Part shown: positions 22,844 to 32,974 of the stretch, piece by piece
Layout: every line of letters starts with the position of its first letter
Numbering within the stretch: the first letter of the stretch is position 1
From: Blastobasis lacticolella
Lineage: Eukaryota; Arthropoda; Insecta; Lepidoptera; Blastobasidae
Direction: 5' to 3'
Length of the DNA stretch: 64,000 bases
NCBI GenBank assembly: GCA_905147135.1
Contig: LR990064.1
Span: 14,216,001 to 14,280,000 of the forward strand
Program-made: the position numbers and the translations under genes
The notes under the pieces: generated by a model
What the model saw: the letters and a program-made list of their open reading frames with translations, nothing else
The model's database searches: none
Told to the model about the DNA's origin: nothing

Positions 22844-22989
22844 AAACATAGTATTTGGAGACATTTTAAATACCGATTTATGGCAACAGAAAAGCCAAGA
22901 GCAATTGCCGGTGGATGCAAGATACACAGAGCATCGTTCTGTCCACCATCTGTGGACGTCCTATTGCTGAACTACATAATGTGAGGTGA

Positions 22990-23020
22990 ACAAAACATGG
23001 CACTAACCCCTTACAGTCAT
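22990..23020 (+). repeat. Repeat C trace
   Basis: CATGGCACTAACCCCTTACAG only; a short remnant next to the following SINE. Confidence 0.4.
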
Positions 23021-23025
23021 GGGTG

Positions 23026-23240
23026 AGTGAAAACATCGTGATGAAACCTGCACAGTCAGGCGACTGAATGTATAAACCATTATCCAATTTAGTCAGGTTC
23101 CCCTGGTAACAGGGTCACGTGGGTCAGATAGCAGTGGCTCCACTGTAATTATCTGATTTGCCAAATCCTGGATCGTGGTCAAGGCGGACCCCGTGCCCTC
23201 TTGCGCGACAGCACAACCGGGACATTAACGCAAAGATGAT
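23026..23240 (+). repeat. SINE A, 3' two thirds
   Basis: GTGAAAACATCGTGATGAAACC through AACCGGGACATTAACGCAAA. Head lost. Confidence 0.75.
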
Positions 23241-23249
23241 CGATCCTTA

Positions 23250-23462
23250 CACTCGTAGGTGTCGTACACGACGACTAATGTTTTTGAGGCCTTTCTAGAT
23301 TCTCCGTAGGCTGGAGAATGGGCAGCAGCGTTTTCCATTGTCATATTTACAACGCTACGATCTCCAACCCGCCTGCCAAGCGTGGAAATTATGCCAATTA
23401 CTTCTCCTTTCGAATGAGAGGCCCTTAGTCCTGCAGTATACTGTTATGGGCTGTGATATACA
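23250..23462 (+). repeat. Repeat C
   Basis: ACACTCGTAGGTGTCGTACAC, CAACCCGCCTGCCAAGCGTGG and GGGCTGTGATA. It runs into the LINE fragment that follows. Confidence 0.7.
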
Positions 23463-23476
23463 AAACATTCGCACAA

Positions 23477-23745
23477 CTCATTTCTACTTGGAACCACTAC
23501 GTAGCCCTCACTATACTGTACCCCTCTGTCACCACGCGAAGGTTCGAAAGAACGTTTCTCGCTCCTACGATTCGAATGTGGAATGCGCTCCCAGCCACAG
23601 TGTTTTCTATGGACGATGACATGGGATCGTTCAAGAGGTATGTTAGAGGTCACTTCAGAAGCGGGCATCGCATTGGTAACTCCCCTGGTGTTGCTGGTGT
23701 CCATAGGCGGCGTTGACCACTTTCCATCAAGCGGACAGTCCAAAA
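23477..23745 (+). pseudogene. LINE ORF2 C-terminus and 3' UTR start
   Basis: The plus frame reads VTTRRFERTFLAPTIRMWN then ALPATVFSMDDDMGSFKRYV, the standard C-terminal module of CR1/Jockey-group ORF2 (..LWNSLP..VF....FK). It is followed by the repeat-B-type tail TCCATAGGCGGCGTTGACC. 5'-truncated. Confidence 0.7.
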
Positions 23746-24151
23746 AAAACTTGTGGACTGTCCGCTCGAATAGTAAAGAAACACCAGGTGTCAGGTAACA
23801 AACTACAGGTTTAGGAAACCTTGAACACGGCTGATTAGTTTATCCGCATCATGACTCCCGCATTACAAGTTTAAGCCTCTTAGTAACAGGACGCTGAGCG
23901 CTTACAAGTGCTTCCCTGTAATTGGATGAACCGAGAAATCAGAGTCAAATGCTCGAGGCATTTATGGACTCCTGTGCATTGCTTTAGTAGATACATGTAA
24001 TTTTTTGATGTTACTTTCTTTTCTCTTATACATTTAGCAGTTTTAATTGTAAAAATGTAAAGCGATTAGTGGAAAGTGTTAGAAAGCTATGTCGGAGCTC
24101 AGACACAATCGCTCTTCAGGAAACGTGGTTATTACCAGATGACATAACGTA

Positions 24152-24402
24152 GAGCTCGTCTAATCTAAAATGACGCGCCCCACTACTTAGTTCGTTGATT
24201 TCGATGTGTGAGTGCAAATAGTGATAACGACACTTCATCTGTGTGGGAGCCAATGAACGACGCGTGCTCCTACGTTTGAATCTTACCGGCAACTGAATGA
24301 CCAATTACAACGGCATTTGTATATGTATAGCGTCCATATTTTAAACTTGCTTGTGTGCGTTAATGCGATAGTGGGGCGCGTCATTTTAGATTAGACGAGC
24401 TC
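24152..24402. mobile_element. 251-bp MITE with 34-bp perfect TIRs and TA target duplication
   Basis: Starts GAGCTCGTCTAATCTAAAAT and the right end is its exact inverse over 34 bp. TA at 24150-24151 and 24403-24404 flanks it. Removing the element plus one TA restores the LINE frame (..DDIT-Y-LSIID..), which proves both the boundaries and the TA duplication. A Tc1/mariner-type origin is likely. Confidence 0.9.
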
Positions 24403-24692
24403 TACTTGAGTATTATCGACGGTGACTTTAGCTACACGGGAAAGTTTGCAGTGGACGTGACGGCCGGAATGTTGAGAGGAAGGCCCCATAGTGGAGTAGC
24501 TTTGCTATGGAAGAAAAGTGTATTTCCCAATGTATCTATAGTGTCCTGCGGAAATTCTCGTCTGTGCGCGATTGAGATTACTAAAAGCGAAACGCCTATT
24601 ATCGTAATGAGCATTTACATGCCAACGGTCTCCAGAGATAATCTATCTGACTTCACGGACTGTATGGCGACGGTGAGTGCGATTGTAAGTAA

Positions 24693-25042
24693 TTTTAAGA
24701 GAGGTAGGGCATAGCGGGGTATCTCGTTCGAATTGGAGCCGCCCGACTGGGGAAGTACCTCCACCTTACAGAATATCGCAGCTAAATAATACTCTTTTAA
24801 ATAGTATTGTGTTTCTGCCGGTGAGTAAGGTTTCCAGTGCTCCATGGGGTGGGGATTTGGGGAACCGTGGCTTTGGCAGTGGAGTGGCATTTGCTTTTTG
24901 CTGCCAGAGCAACGTGTTATAGAGGTGGGCAACGCATTAGCGATACTCTTGGTGTTGCTAATGTCTATAGGCAGTGGTGACCACTTTCCATCAGGTGGCC
25001 CGCTTGCCTGTTTGCCTACCGTATGACATAAAAAAAAAAAAA
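24693..25042 (+). mobile_element. Repeat B, full-length copy (~345 bp) in LINE endonuclease
   Basis: Starts TTTAAGAGAGGTAGGGCATAG, contains CTGCCGGTGAGTAAGGTTTCC and GGTGGGGATTTGGGGAACCG, ends GTATGACAT plus poly(A). Other full copies: 29716-30070, 32590-32965 and 50791-51134. A constant 5' start with poly(A) indicates a retroposed SINE-like unit whose 3' end matches LINE tails (14650, 23700). No clear polymerase III promoter is seen. Confidence 0.8.
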
Positions 25043-25635
25043 CTATGGCACAGACTCAGTTTATCTCTTAGGAGATTTTAATGCTCATCCTTATGAATTA
25101 TTTTTTTAAGAACCTATTAGCTTTTGTAAGGAACAAAAATGGTCATGTGTTGATGTGGATAGGCTTGGCATTTCATCAGATACCCACACTTTTATAAGTG
25201 AGTCGCATGGGTCAAAGCGGTGGCTAGACCATTGTGTGACCCGAGCAGCAGAGAAATCTGTATTAAATATTGGTGTAAAATATAATGTATTGTGGTCAGA
25301 CCACTTTCCTCTTGTTGTTAAATGTAATTTAAAATTATTAACACCAAAATTAAATAGTAAAAATATTGTACATAGTAATGTGATATGGGGAGAAAGAAAC
25401 AATCATGAAATCTTATTATATAGTAGCCAAAGTAACGACAAACTGAAGCGAATTGATTTTCCTGAGGATTTTAGAGATTGTGCTGATTTTTATGGTAATA
25501 ATCCTTGCCACACATCTGTTATTGACAAGTTATACCACGATATTGTGTCGGCATTACGTGAGGCGTCAGTAGTGGGTCGGGCGCGGGAAAATAAAGCATG
25601 TACAAGGAGAGTCCAGGTGGTAGGGTGAAATAGGC

Positions 25636-26796
25636 ATGTCGGGGACGCTCATGGAATGGCTAGGCTCGGATTTCAGCTTTGGCAGATACACGGCAAGCCA
25701 GGTAGCCAGTGGTCAGGTTTATGAAGAAACGCGCGAAGACCATGAAATCAACATAAAATGGATATACTGGCTGCACAACACAATAACAAGGACTTTCGTG
25801 CTTTCTGGAAACAAACCAGTAACTTAAACGCTAGGCCTGGCCATCCCGTGAGTGTAGGTGGAGAGCGATCGCGGGGCATTGCAAATGTATTTAGGGATTT
25901 ATTTATGGTGAAATCTCCGCTCGGGCCTGCAAGGTCGATGCTCGATACTGGGATGTCCAGGGAGAAGATAGGGACCATCTTTACCGCTAAGGACGTGGAC
26001 GAAACGCTATAAAAGGGATAGGTAGAGTAAAATCTCTGGTCATGATGGTCTCAGTATTGAGCATCTTCAATTTGCCGGTCCTCATGTTTGCAGAGTCCTT
26101 GCGATGTTCTATTCACTGTGTCTTAGTCATTCGTACCTGCCCCAGGCATTAATGACAACAATTGTGGTACCTGTGGTTAAAAATAAAACGGGGGATTTAT
26201 CTGACAAAAGTAATTACAGGCCAAATTCTTTAGCGATAGTTATAGCGAAGGTGTTTGACAGCATTCTTAATATACATCTCAATAGATATATATACTTGCA
26301 CGATAATCAATTTGGTTGCAGACCTAAATTATCCACTGAAAGTGCAGTATTGTGTCTTAAGAGGGCTGTCAAATACTGTACCGTTCGAAAACCTCCCGTG
26401 TATGCTGCTTTTCTCGATTTGTCTAGGGCATTTGACCTGGTTTCCTATGACAGATTATGGAGTAAACTTGAGGAAGTTAAACTTCCTAAAGGAATAATAA
26501 ACATTTTTAAATATTGGTATGGAAGCCAGGTCAACTGCGTTAGATGGGATGACGCGCTCTCGGAACCGTACGTGATGGAGTGCGGGGTAAGGCAAGGGGG
26601 CCTTAGTTCCCCATCACTCATTAACCTGTACATGAACGAGCTGATCGACGCGCTCAGCAGTGAGCATGTCGGATGCTACATTAACGGAATTTGTGTTAAT
26701 AATATTTGTTACGCTGACGACATGGTCTTGCTGAGCGCGTCGGTCTGCGGGCTCAGGAAACTGACCACAAAAATGAAAAAAAATGATTTAACGTAA
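25636..26796 (+). pseudogene. LINE linker and reverse transcriptase, broken and truncated
   Basis: After a TGA at 25627 the translation continues as NRHVGDAHGMARLGFQLW, a linker typical of CR1-group ORF2. It then reads DFRAFWKQ (25790), SPGHDGLSIEHL (26030) and, from 26104, a continuous RT: NYRP, FLDLSRAFD (motif A), GVRQGGLSSP (motif B) and CYADDMVLL (motif C, 26707-26733). It ends in TAA 20 codons after YADD, where thumb sequence should follow. Stops and shifts lie near 25627, 25740 and 26012. Confidence 0.85.
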
Positions 26797-26952
26797 AATG
26801 ACATGTGAAATATGACATACCTACTAAATGATTATGACATTTTTAAACTTGATTGTGACATTTTATAAGATAATTGTTACTAACCTAATTTTAAGATATA
26901 CTAACTACATATGAGTCCTGATACTTGAAATAAATATTTCATTCATTCATTC
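26797..26952 (+). repeat. LINE 3' UTR with (ATTC)n tail
   Basis: Four TGACAT motifs in 70 bp (26810-26865), then AAATAAATATTTCATTCATTCATTC. The tail repeats mark the LINE 3' end. Confidence 0.6.
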
Positions 26953-26953
26953 A

Positions 26954-27028
26954 AAGTTCATGAATTTGGATTTTCTTTCAACTAGCCGTTTAACTGACCG
27001 GTTAAATTTTACCAACTGGCTTCCACAT
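26954..27028 (-). repeat. Right-end fragment of the 22.5-kb MITE family
   Basis: AAAGTTCATGAATTTGG then ACTAGCCGTTTAACTGACCGG and GGTTAAATTTTACC match the right arm of 22455-22843. Confidence 0.6.
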
Positions 27029-27365
27029 TATTAAAAAACTAATTAAAAATCATTTATTTCAGGCTCATGGTAGCCTATAAAATAAGTACACTAATTTATT
27101 TACAAAAATAGGTACAATGTCAAATTAAATATACCTGCCGACATAAATTGTCCTCGAGTTATTTTAAATAGGTTCAGTGTCTCTAGTCGAAGACCTTAGT
27201 CAACCTCGCTTCGCCAACAATATTAGGTCACACCTAACGATAACTTAAAAAATGCACACTATATTAAAAACACACCAGAAATCGCTGCTACCTTGTACTT
27301 TTTTTAATCTATGAGTGTCCTAGATAGTCCGCTTCACTGTATGAAGACAATAAAATAATCATCTA
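27029..27365. other. No gene seen
   Basis: AT-rich sequence without a recognisable feature. Confidence 0.35.
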
Positions 27366-27715
27366 GGCGTTATTGTCACAGCTGTGCTCTCGCGTGCAAT
27401 GACCTGGGTTTCGCCTTGACCATAACTATAATTTGGCAGATCGGGTACTTACAATGGAGCGACGGCCATCTGACCTCCGTGACCCTGAACAGGGGAACCT
27501 GACCAGATTGCATCATGATCACACATTCACGTTAATGTGTAGGTTTCACGATGTTTTCTCTCACCATAAAAGCATCGGTTAGTGTTCAACTAATGCACAT
27601 AACTCAGTAAAGAGTCATTGGTTGGTCCATGGCGACACTGGGGTTCGAACCTGTTACCTTGGGAAATGAGTCGAACCTGTTAACCATCAGGCCACCGTTA
27701 CTCCAATACCAATCG
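27366..27715 (-). mobile_element. SINE A, near complete
   Basis: Minus copy, 3' end at GCGTTATTGTCACAGCTGTG and head at 27690-27712 (GGTAACGGTGGCCTGATGG on that strand). The B box is GGTTCGAACCC. Confidence 0.75.
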
Positions 27716-27737
27716 ATGATACATTTTCTTTGTGCTT

Positions 27738-27960
27738 TTTTTATACCACAGAAGTGGCAAACAAGCTTACGGCCTGCCTGATGGTAAGCAGTCACCGCAG
27801 TCTATGGACGTTTGCAATACCAGGGGCATCACCCACGCGTTGCCGACCCTGTAAAAACCTTTAGCCAAGAGGGCCTCAGGCGGACACCACACGTCCAAGG
27901 AAATAACTGGCCCCATAATAAAACGTGTCTGAGCATCCCCAAATGTCGCACCTACTTGCA
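27738..27960 (-). repeat. Repeat F, LINE 3' tail
   Basis: TACCACAGAAGTGGCAAACA, CTGCCTGATGGTAAGCAGTC and CGTCCATAGACTGCGG on the minus strand match 6824 and 36835. Confidence 0.6.
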
Positions 27961-28189
27961 ATACCCCACGGCCCAAGGCAATGTCATGGCAATACCAATA
28001 AATACTTTATTCGTGGGGCCCAATACACATAACCTGCTACTCGGCATTATCATAAAGATGTCACGCGCGCTGGATAGCTATAAAACCAATCCCATTGGTA
28101 TTGTGGCGAGGGATGGGACCGCGGTTCGGTTTCATTGGGGCCGAGGCCGGAAACTTTGTGAGTGAGAAATGGGTAGACATCAATATATA

Positions 28190-28335
28190 TTTTTTGTTTC
28201 TCATGGAAAGCGACGATGGAAAGCGGTCGAAGATGTAGCATGCGTGCCTAGTAGATACCTATTTATACTTGACTTAAATACCCCAAGGTTATACTTATCG
28301 GGAAACAGTGACACAGGCAAAGAGTTCCAGCCCTT
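28190..28335 (-). pseudogene. LINE ORF2 C-terminus
   Basis: The minus frame reads WNSLPVSLFPDKYNLGVFK then SSINRYLLGTHATSSTAF and a stop: the last ~50 residues of a LINE ORF2. A related piece is at 45760-45925. Confidence 0.65.
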
Positions 28336-28722
28336 GAACAGTATTTATACGCAGTGTGCAGAAGCGTATACGTGCAATATAAGCAGTAAATTATTTGAAA
28401 ACGCAATTATTCAAAATTTTAATGAGCAACGACCTGTGGTTGCGACAACTGCTTACCATTAGGCCCTAAGCTATTTGCCACCTTAGTGGTGTAATAAAAT
28501 AAATGCTGAAAATTATTTACTTAAGTCAAGACTAGGTGTCCCGAGCCTCACAGTTGCTTTATGCTAGATTCCGTAGGAAGAAGCAGAAGTTTTCCCGACC
28601 AATTTCCCGAACAAAACACTTTCTCGTTCCCTAAAAACCTTATGAGAATTATTACATTTGATTTTTTAAAATATAATAAAAATATCAACATTTTTACTCT
28701 TTATCCTATGTGGTGAGTTGTG

Positions 28723-28760
28723 TAAAATAATAGTTGTTAGTGAAAACAACTATTATTTTA
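28723..28760. repeat. Perfect 16-bp hairpin
   Basis: TAAAATAATAGTTGTT, 6-base loop, and its exact inverse. AT-rich; it lacks the trailing context of any known terminator. Confidence 0.7.
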
Positions 28761-29463
28761 TCTATTAACTTAGAAATCACCTGAGTTCCGCATTAACTAG
28801 TTTTAGCCAATCAGCAACGTCCAAATCGATATAAAAAAGAACTTAGCTGATTCTAGGACTTGTATAATGTGCATGTGTGAGATAGATGTAAAAAATTATT
28901 TTTATTTTTTATTTACTTATCTAAATTGCGACATCGGTCCGGTTCACAAGTACCTACTTACTTTTAAACTACCTACTTCCACTTCTCACTTCAAAAATCA
29001 AGTCTCTGGCTCCAAAATGCTGGTCGCATCCCTACCGCGCCCGTATAAACCAAAGGTCGGTCCCAATATCGGAAGCGACGCGGTCTGTAATTTAAATATT
29101 CATCCCTAACCGATTTGGGACAAAGCACCCTATCACCTCGGCAAGGGTAGTTGTATGAGGTTGTATGGGACGTCTTGGAAGTAAATTGTGTAAGTACCTA
29201 AGTACTTACACAATTAACACTAATGTTTTCAACCTCTGACGAAAAAAGAGGGGTGTTAGAAGTGTGACGTGTGTTTCTGTAGATTTGTGTATGTGTAGAC
29301 GCTCCCTCAAAATATCCCCCAAATCCCCCACACAAATCCCCCAATAATTCCCCATTAGGCCACCGACGTTAACATTGTAAAAGCAAACCGTTAATTTAAG
29401 GAACTTCCATGGAACTAAACACGTATTTAGACTTTAAAACAAAACTAAATATTCAATCGATTA
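28761..29463. other. Intergenic; hairpin at 29184-29215
   Basis: No gene supported. A second perfect hairpin (AATTGTGTAAGTAC, loop CTAA, exact inverse) lies at 29184-29215. C-rich CCCCCAAATCCCCC tracts occur at 29310-29345. Confidence 0.4.
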
Positions 29464-29655
29464 TCATGCCGTTAATGTCCCGGTTGTGATCTCGCTCACG
29501 AAAGCCCGGTGTTCGCCTTGACTGTGATCCAGGATTTGGCAGATGAGATAATTACAGTGGAGCGACTGCCATCTGACCTCCATGACCCTGCTACCAGGGG
29601 AACCTGACGAGATTGGATCATGGTTAAACATTTAGTCGCCTGAATAAGCAGTCTG
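29464..29655 (-). repeat. SINE A, 3' portion
   Basis: Minus copy from CGTTAATGTCCCGGTTGTG to ACATTTAGTCGCCTGAAT. Head lost. Confidence 0.7.
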
Positions 29656-29715
29656 CGGGTGTTCTAAGTGTATATCGTGTAAAAGTGTTAGATTTATGTT
29701 TTGAAAATAATTATA

Positions 29716-30070
29716 TTATCTTTTTTTTTATGTCATACGGTAGATAAACAGGCAAGCGGGCCATCTGATGGAAAGTGGTCACCACCGCCTATAGACATTA
29801 GCAACACCAAGAGTATCGCCAATGCGTTGCCCACCTCTATAACACGTTGCTCTAGCAGCAAAAACGCAAATGCCACTCCACTGCCAAAGCCACGGTTCCC
29901 CAAATTCGCACCCCATGGAGCACTGGAAACCTTACTCACCGGCAGAAACACAATACTATTTAAAAGAGTATTATTAGGCTGCGATATTCTGTAAGGTGGA
30001 GGTACTTCCCCAGTCGGGCGGCTCAAATTCGAACGGGATACCCCGCTATGCCCTACCTCTCTTATCTATT
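29716..30070 (-). mobile_element. Repeat B, full length
   Basis: Poly(T) and ATGTCATACGG at the low end, AGAGGTAGGGCATAGCGGGG at the high end on the minus strand. Collinear with 24693-25042. Confidence 0.8.
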
Positions 30071-30486
30071 AGTTTATTGTTAACTTTATGAGTGATATTG
30101 TTATATTGGTCATATTATTTTGTTTGGACATAGTGTATCGTTTATTGTTATTATAATTTTGTATGTTATATGTATATATGGGCTTATGTAGCCCGATACA
30201 AATAAATAAATAACTCAGAAAAGAGAGCCGTATTTTTGTGAGTGTAATTGACATTCATAAGTGTTTTGAATAAATATTATTTGACTTGACTTGAACGTCG
30301 GAAACGTTTGGGACAATTGGAATGAACAAGTCTTTTATCGTAAAAACCCCGGGGCATTTGGCAAAGGCAAACGATATTTCGTTTAAGTTTTGGCGGGATT
30401 ATTATTACGTTGTGCTCTGTTGCTTTGTACCGATTGTTGTGTAACACCTCGTATGGACGCGTAGACATATGGACAACGTTTTAGTA

Positions 30487-30833
30487 GACTCAGTCTATAA
30501 AATAAAGCGACTTGGGAAATTATACTTACTTACTGCGCTGGCTCAGCGACCCAAAGTAGAACTTGGCCTCCGACACCAGAGATCGCCACCTCTCCCTATC
30601 CTGCGCCATCTCCTGCCAATCGAGGATTCCTAGTGCGTGCGTGGGAAATTATAAGATTTATCAAAATCAACAAGTAAGCAACTTGATTTTAAATAATGAA
30701 GACGTCCATCTTTTAGCTACTGTCTTGTAATATACAGACAGACGTCGTCATTATTCAATCAGTTTTACTTAATTACTTGTTGATTTCGATCTATCTCATA
30801 ATTTCTGAGTCGCTTTACTTTTTAGACAAAGTC
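30487..30833. mobile_element. TA-flanked MITE with ~100-bp TIRs
   Basis: GACTCAGTCTATAAAATAAAGCGAC on the left and GACTTTGTCTAAAAAGTAAAGCGAC as the inverse right end, with TA at both edges. Inner arms (AAATCAACAAGTAA) also pair. The left arm is split by a LINE fragment at 30525-30642. Confidence 0.75.
30525..30642 (-). pseudogene. RTE-clade LINE C-terminus, 118-bp insertion with 11-bp target duplication
   Basis: GGGAAATTATA occurs at 30514-30524 and 30643-30653, exactly flanking the insert. On the minus strand it reads DWQEMAQDRERWRSLVSEAK then FYFGSL and ends in an (AGTA)n-like tail. This is the terminal module of an RTE-type ORF2. It is extremely 5'-truncated. Confidence 0.85.
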
Positions 30834-30938
30834 TAATAGGCGTTTTTTCATTTTCAATACCAAATTCGCTCAATTTTTCTTCTGTTTTCCTGTAAGCTTG
30901 AGACGGACGTTAGGGGTCGATTCCTTTTGTTACTCCTG

Positions 30939-31041
30939 TAGGCCCAGCACAAGTTGCTCTCAAATTGCTATCTCTTTCGTCTATTGACAAGCGCTCTCTC
31001 GCGGCGCGAGCATTGTCGCGGACAGACTTGTGCTAGGGCTA
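30939..31041. mobile_element. MITE with TAGGCC(C/T)AGCACAAGT TIRs and CTG duplication
   Basis: Left end TAGGCCCAGCACAAGT, right end ACTTGTGCTAGGGCTA. CTG flanks both sides (30936-30938, 31042-31044). Centre is CTCTCGCGGCGCGAG. Second copy: 48215-48363, flanked by CAG. Confidence 0.8.
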
Positions 31042-32498
31042 CTGTGTTTATTAAGCAATAAAGAGATTACAAGAGTTTACACGATGCACGAGTCCAGCGA
31101 TATCGTCCCATCAAGTCACAAATCTCTGCAGCTTGGGCCAAATGGCGGGAACTATAACCCTAAAAAATGTGTGATACAACGGTGTTCTCGTCTTATTTGA
31201 CAAGGGTCTTCATTGCGGACAATTTAATTTACTTAAAAAAAATACTGTTGGTATTGTAGATATTATAACACCACGGCACTAAGTAAAACACGGCCCGACC
31301 ACCGAGAGCGTCCGAAACCAACCACCGAAATCAATCGCGCTTACCTACAAGTTTACGCAGAATACCCAATTTTTCTCGAGTTGTAATCGTAACACAATCG
31401 AATTGTGAGATAACTAAATATAGAGGACTGGAAACTCATCAGTTTCGCCAGCCCAAAGCAATCATCGGCCGCACCTGTGCCTTATACAGTAAAATATAGC
31501 TCTATGCTTCTGATCTGTGCGTAGGTATTAGAAAAAACTCATTGGTACAAGATCCTGAGTGGGATTCAAACTTGGGTGGTACGCTTGCAAGGCCCAACAA
31601 GTGGAGGTTTATAGGTTTGCCATATTCACAAAGTAGATATGTAGGTAATATTCACGTAGCACAGTAAGCCACAACACAGCCATTGAGTTTCTAACCCTAT
31701 AAAACCAGTTCTTTATTGTTTCATAATGATGAAAATTGAGATCCGCCGCCAGCTTTCACTCCACTCATCAAATCAATCTCCAAACAAACAGAATGAAACG
31801 TTGAAAACGAAAAACCCTTAAAAATCACAGTCCAAAACACGTAAAAACCAATTGTTAAAACCCCACCATTCATTTCTGTTTAGCCGATAAACAATAAATT
31901 TTTCGTAAACAATGCCCCGACCTAAATCAAATCTTAATACGGGGTGTCCGGAAAAAGGCGCGTCCCCTTTATGCAGGGTGCGACCGTTTTGTTGTCTGCC
32001 GATTGCTATTACCAAACGGATATGGATTCCATTTTGAATGATTTCCTTGCGTACGTAATGTAATACATGCTCCGATTATGTTCAAAAGGACATTTTCTTT
32101 TTGCAGAAAGTCTTTGGTACTCGTCTATGTATTAGATAATTTTATTATCTCTCTTTCTTTCGATTCTTCATGTCTGAAGATCTGGTGGGATTCGGGAACG
32201 GATAAATTGTCTCCAGCAACCTCTGTCTGTGGCAATTTTGGCAATTTGATAGAAGGTAAGATGATGAAACCGGAAAATGACGTTCCTCGAAAATGACTAA
32301 CCCAGAAAACTGGAACAAAAATGACGTTCTTCTAATTTGACTTTTCAAGAAAATGACCTGTCTCGCCAATATGGTTGATTGTTATGCATCTTTTAGTTGG
32401 TCAGTCCATCTTGTTAGTGAGCGGCCCCTATGTCTTTTGCCCTTTGTGTTGTCAACGACGATCAGTTTTTCAAGGACTGCCATCACCACGCCTCATTA
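31042..32498. other. Mostly unique intergenic DNA
   Basis: No convincing gene. A decayed SINE A head (CTCATTGGTACAAGATCCTG..GGGATTCAAAC) is traceable at about 31535-31585. Confidence 0.4.
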
Positions 32499-32520
32499 TT
32501 TATTTATTTATTTATTGGAG
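32499..32520 (+). repeat. (TTTA)n microsatellite
   Basis: TTATTTATTTATTTATTTATTGG. Confidence 0.7.
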
Positions 32521-32584
32521 TACCAACAGCTATATAAAACATAACAAGTAATATATTAGAATCAATAAGCCAATTATATGAGCA

Positions 32585-32965
32585 AAGTTTTAAGAGAGGT
32601 AGGGCATAGCGGGGTATATTGACATTTGACATTTCGAATTGGAGCCGCTGGACTGGGGAAGTACCTCCAACTTACAGTATCGGTATACTGTAAGTTGGAG
32701 GAAACAGCTAAACAATATTCTTTTGAATAGTATTGTGTTTCTGCCGGTGAGTAAGGTTTCCAGTTCTCCATGGGGTGGGAATTTGGGGAACCGTGGCTTT
32801 GGCAGTGGAGGGACATTTGCCTTTTTACTGCCAGAGTAACGTGTTATAGAGGTGGGCAACGCATTGGCGATACTCTCAGTGTTGCTAATGTCTATAGGCA
32901 ATGGTGACCACTTTCAATCAGGTGGCCCGCTTGCCTGCTTACATAGCGTATGACATAAAAAAAAA
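32585..32965 (+). mobile_element. Repeat B, full length with an internal palindrome
   Basis: TTTTAAGAGAGGTAGGGCATAG to GTATGACAT plus poly(A). At 32664-32701 the family's single CTCCACCTTACAG block is replaced by a perfect 17-bp hairpin (CCTCCAACTTACAGTAT, loop CGGT). Confidence 0.8.
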
Positions 32966-32974
32966 TTTGCTTAG

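Larger units (their letters stand above)
24024..25628 (+). pseudogene. LINE endonuclease domain, split by two insertions
   Basis: Reading across the inserts gives a full EEP-type endonuclease: SSFNCKNV start, the catalytic IALQETWL motif (about 24107), GRPHSGVALLW, LLGDFNAHP (about 25070) and LWSDHFPLVV (about 25298). Glu, Asp-Asn and Asp-His catalytic residues are present. The reading frame is continuous across both insertion points once the inserts are ignored. One further frameshift falls in a T-rich stretch near 25100-25115. The EN nicks target DNA to prime reverse transcription. The combined frame is now dead. Confidence 0.8.
24024..26952 (+). mobile_element. CR1-type LINE with nested insertions
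   Basis: A plus-strand LINE holding an EEP endonuclease, linker, and RT through motif C. It is interrupted by a TA-MITE (24152-24402) and repeat B (24693-25042), and carries frameshifts and stops. After the YADD motif the ORF jumps to a non-coding tail with TGACAT repeats and ends AATAAATATTTC(ATTC)n at 26930-26952. The thumb and C-terminus are therefore deleted, or the element is joined to another LINE's 3' end. Close relative: 55769-57142. Confidence 0.8.

Noticed and set aside
28723..28760. Rho-independent-type terminator
   Set aside because: Eukaryotic AT-rich DNA with no adjacent gene; the hairpin is AT-only.
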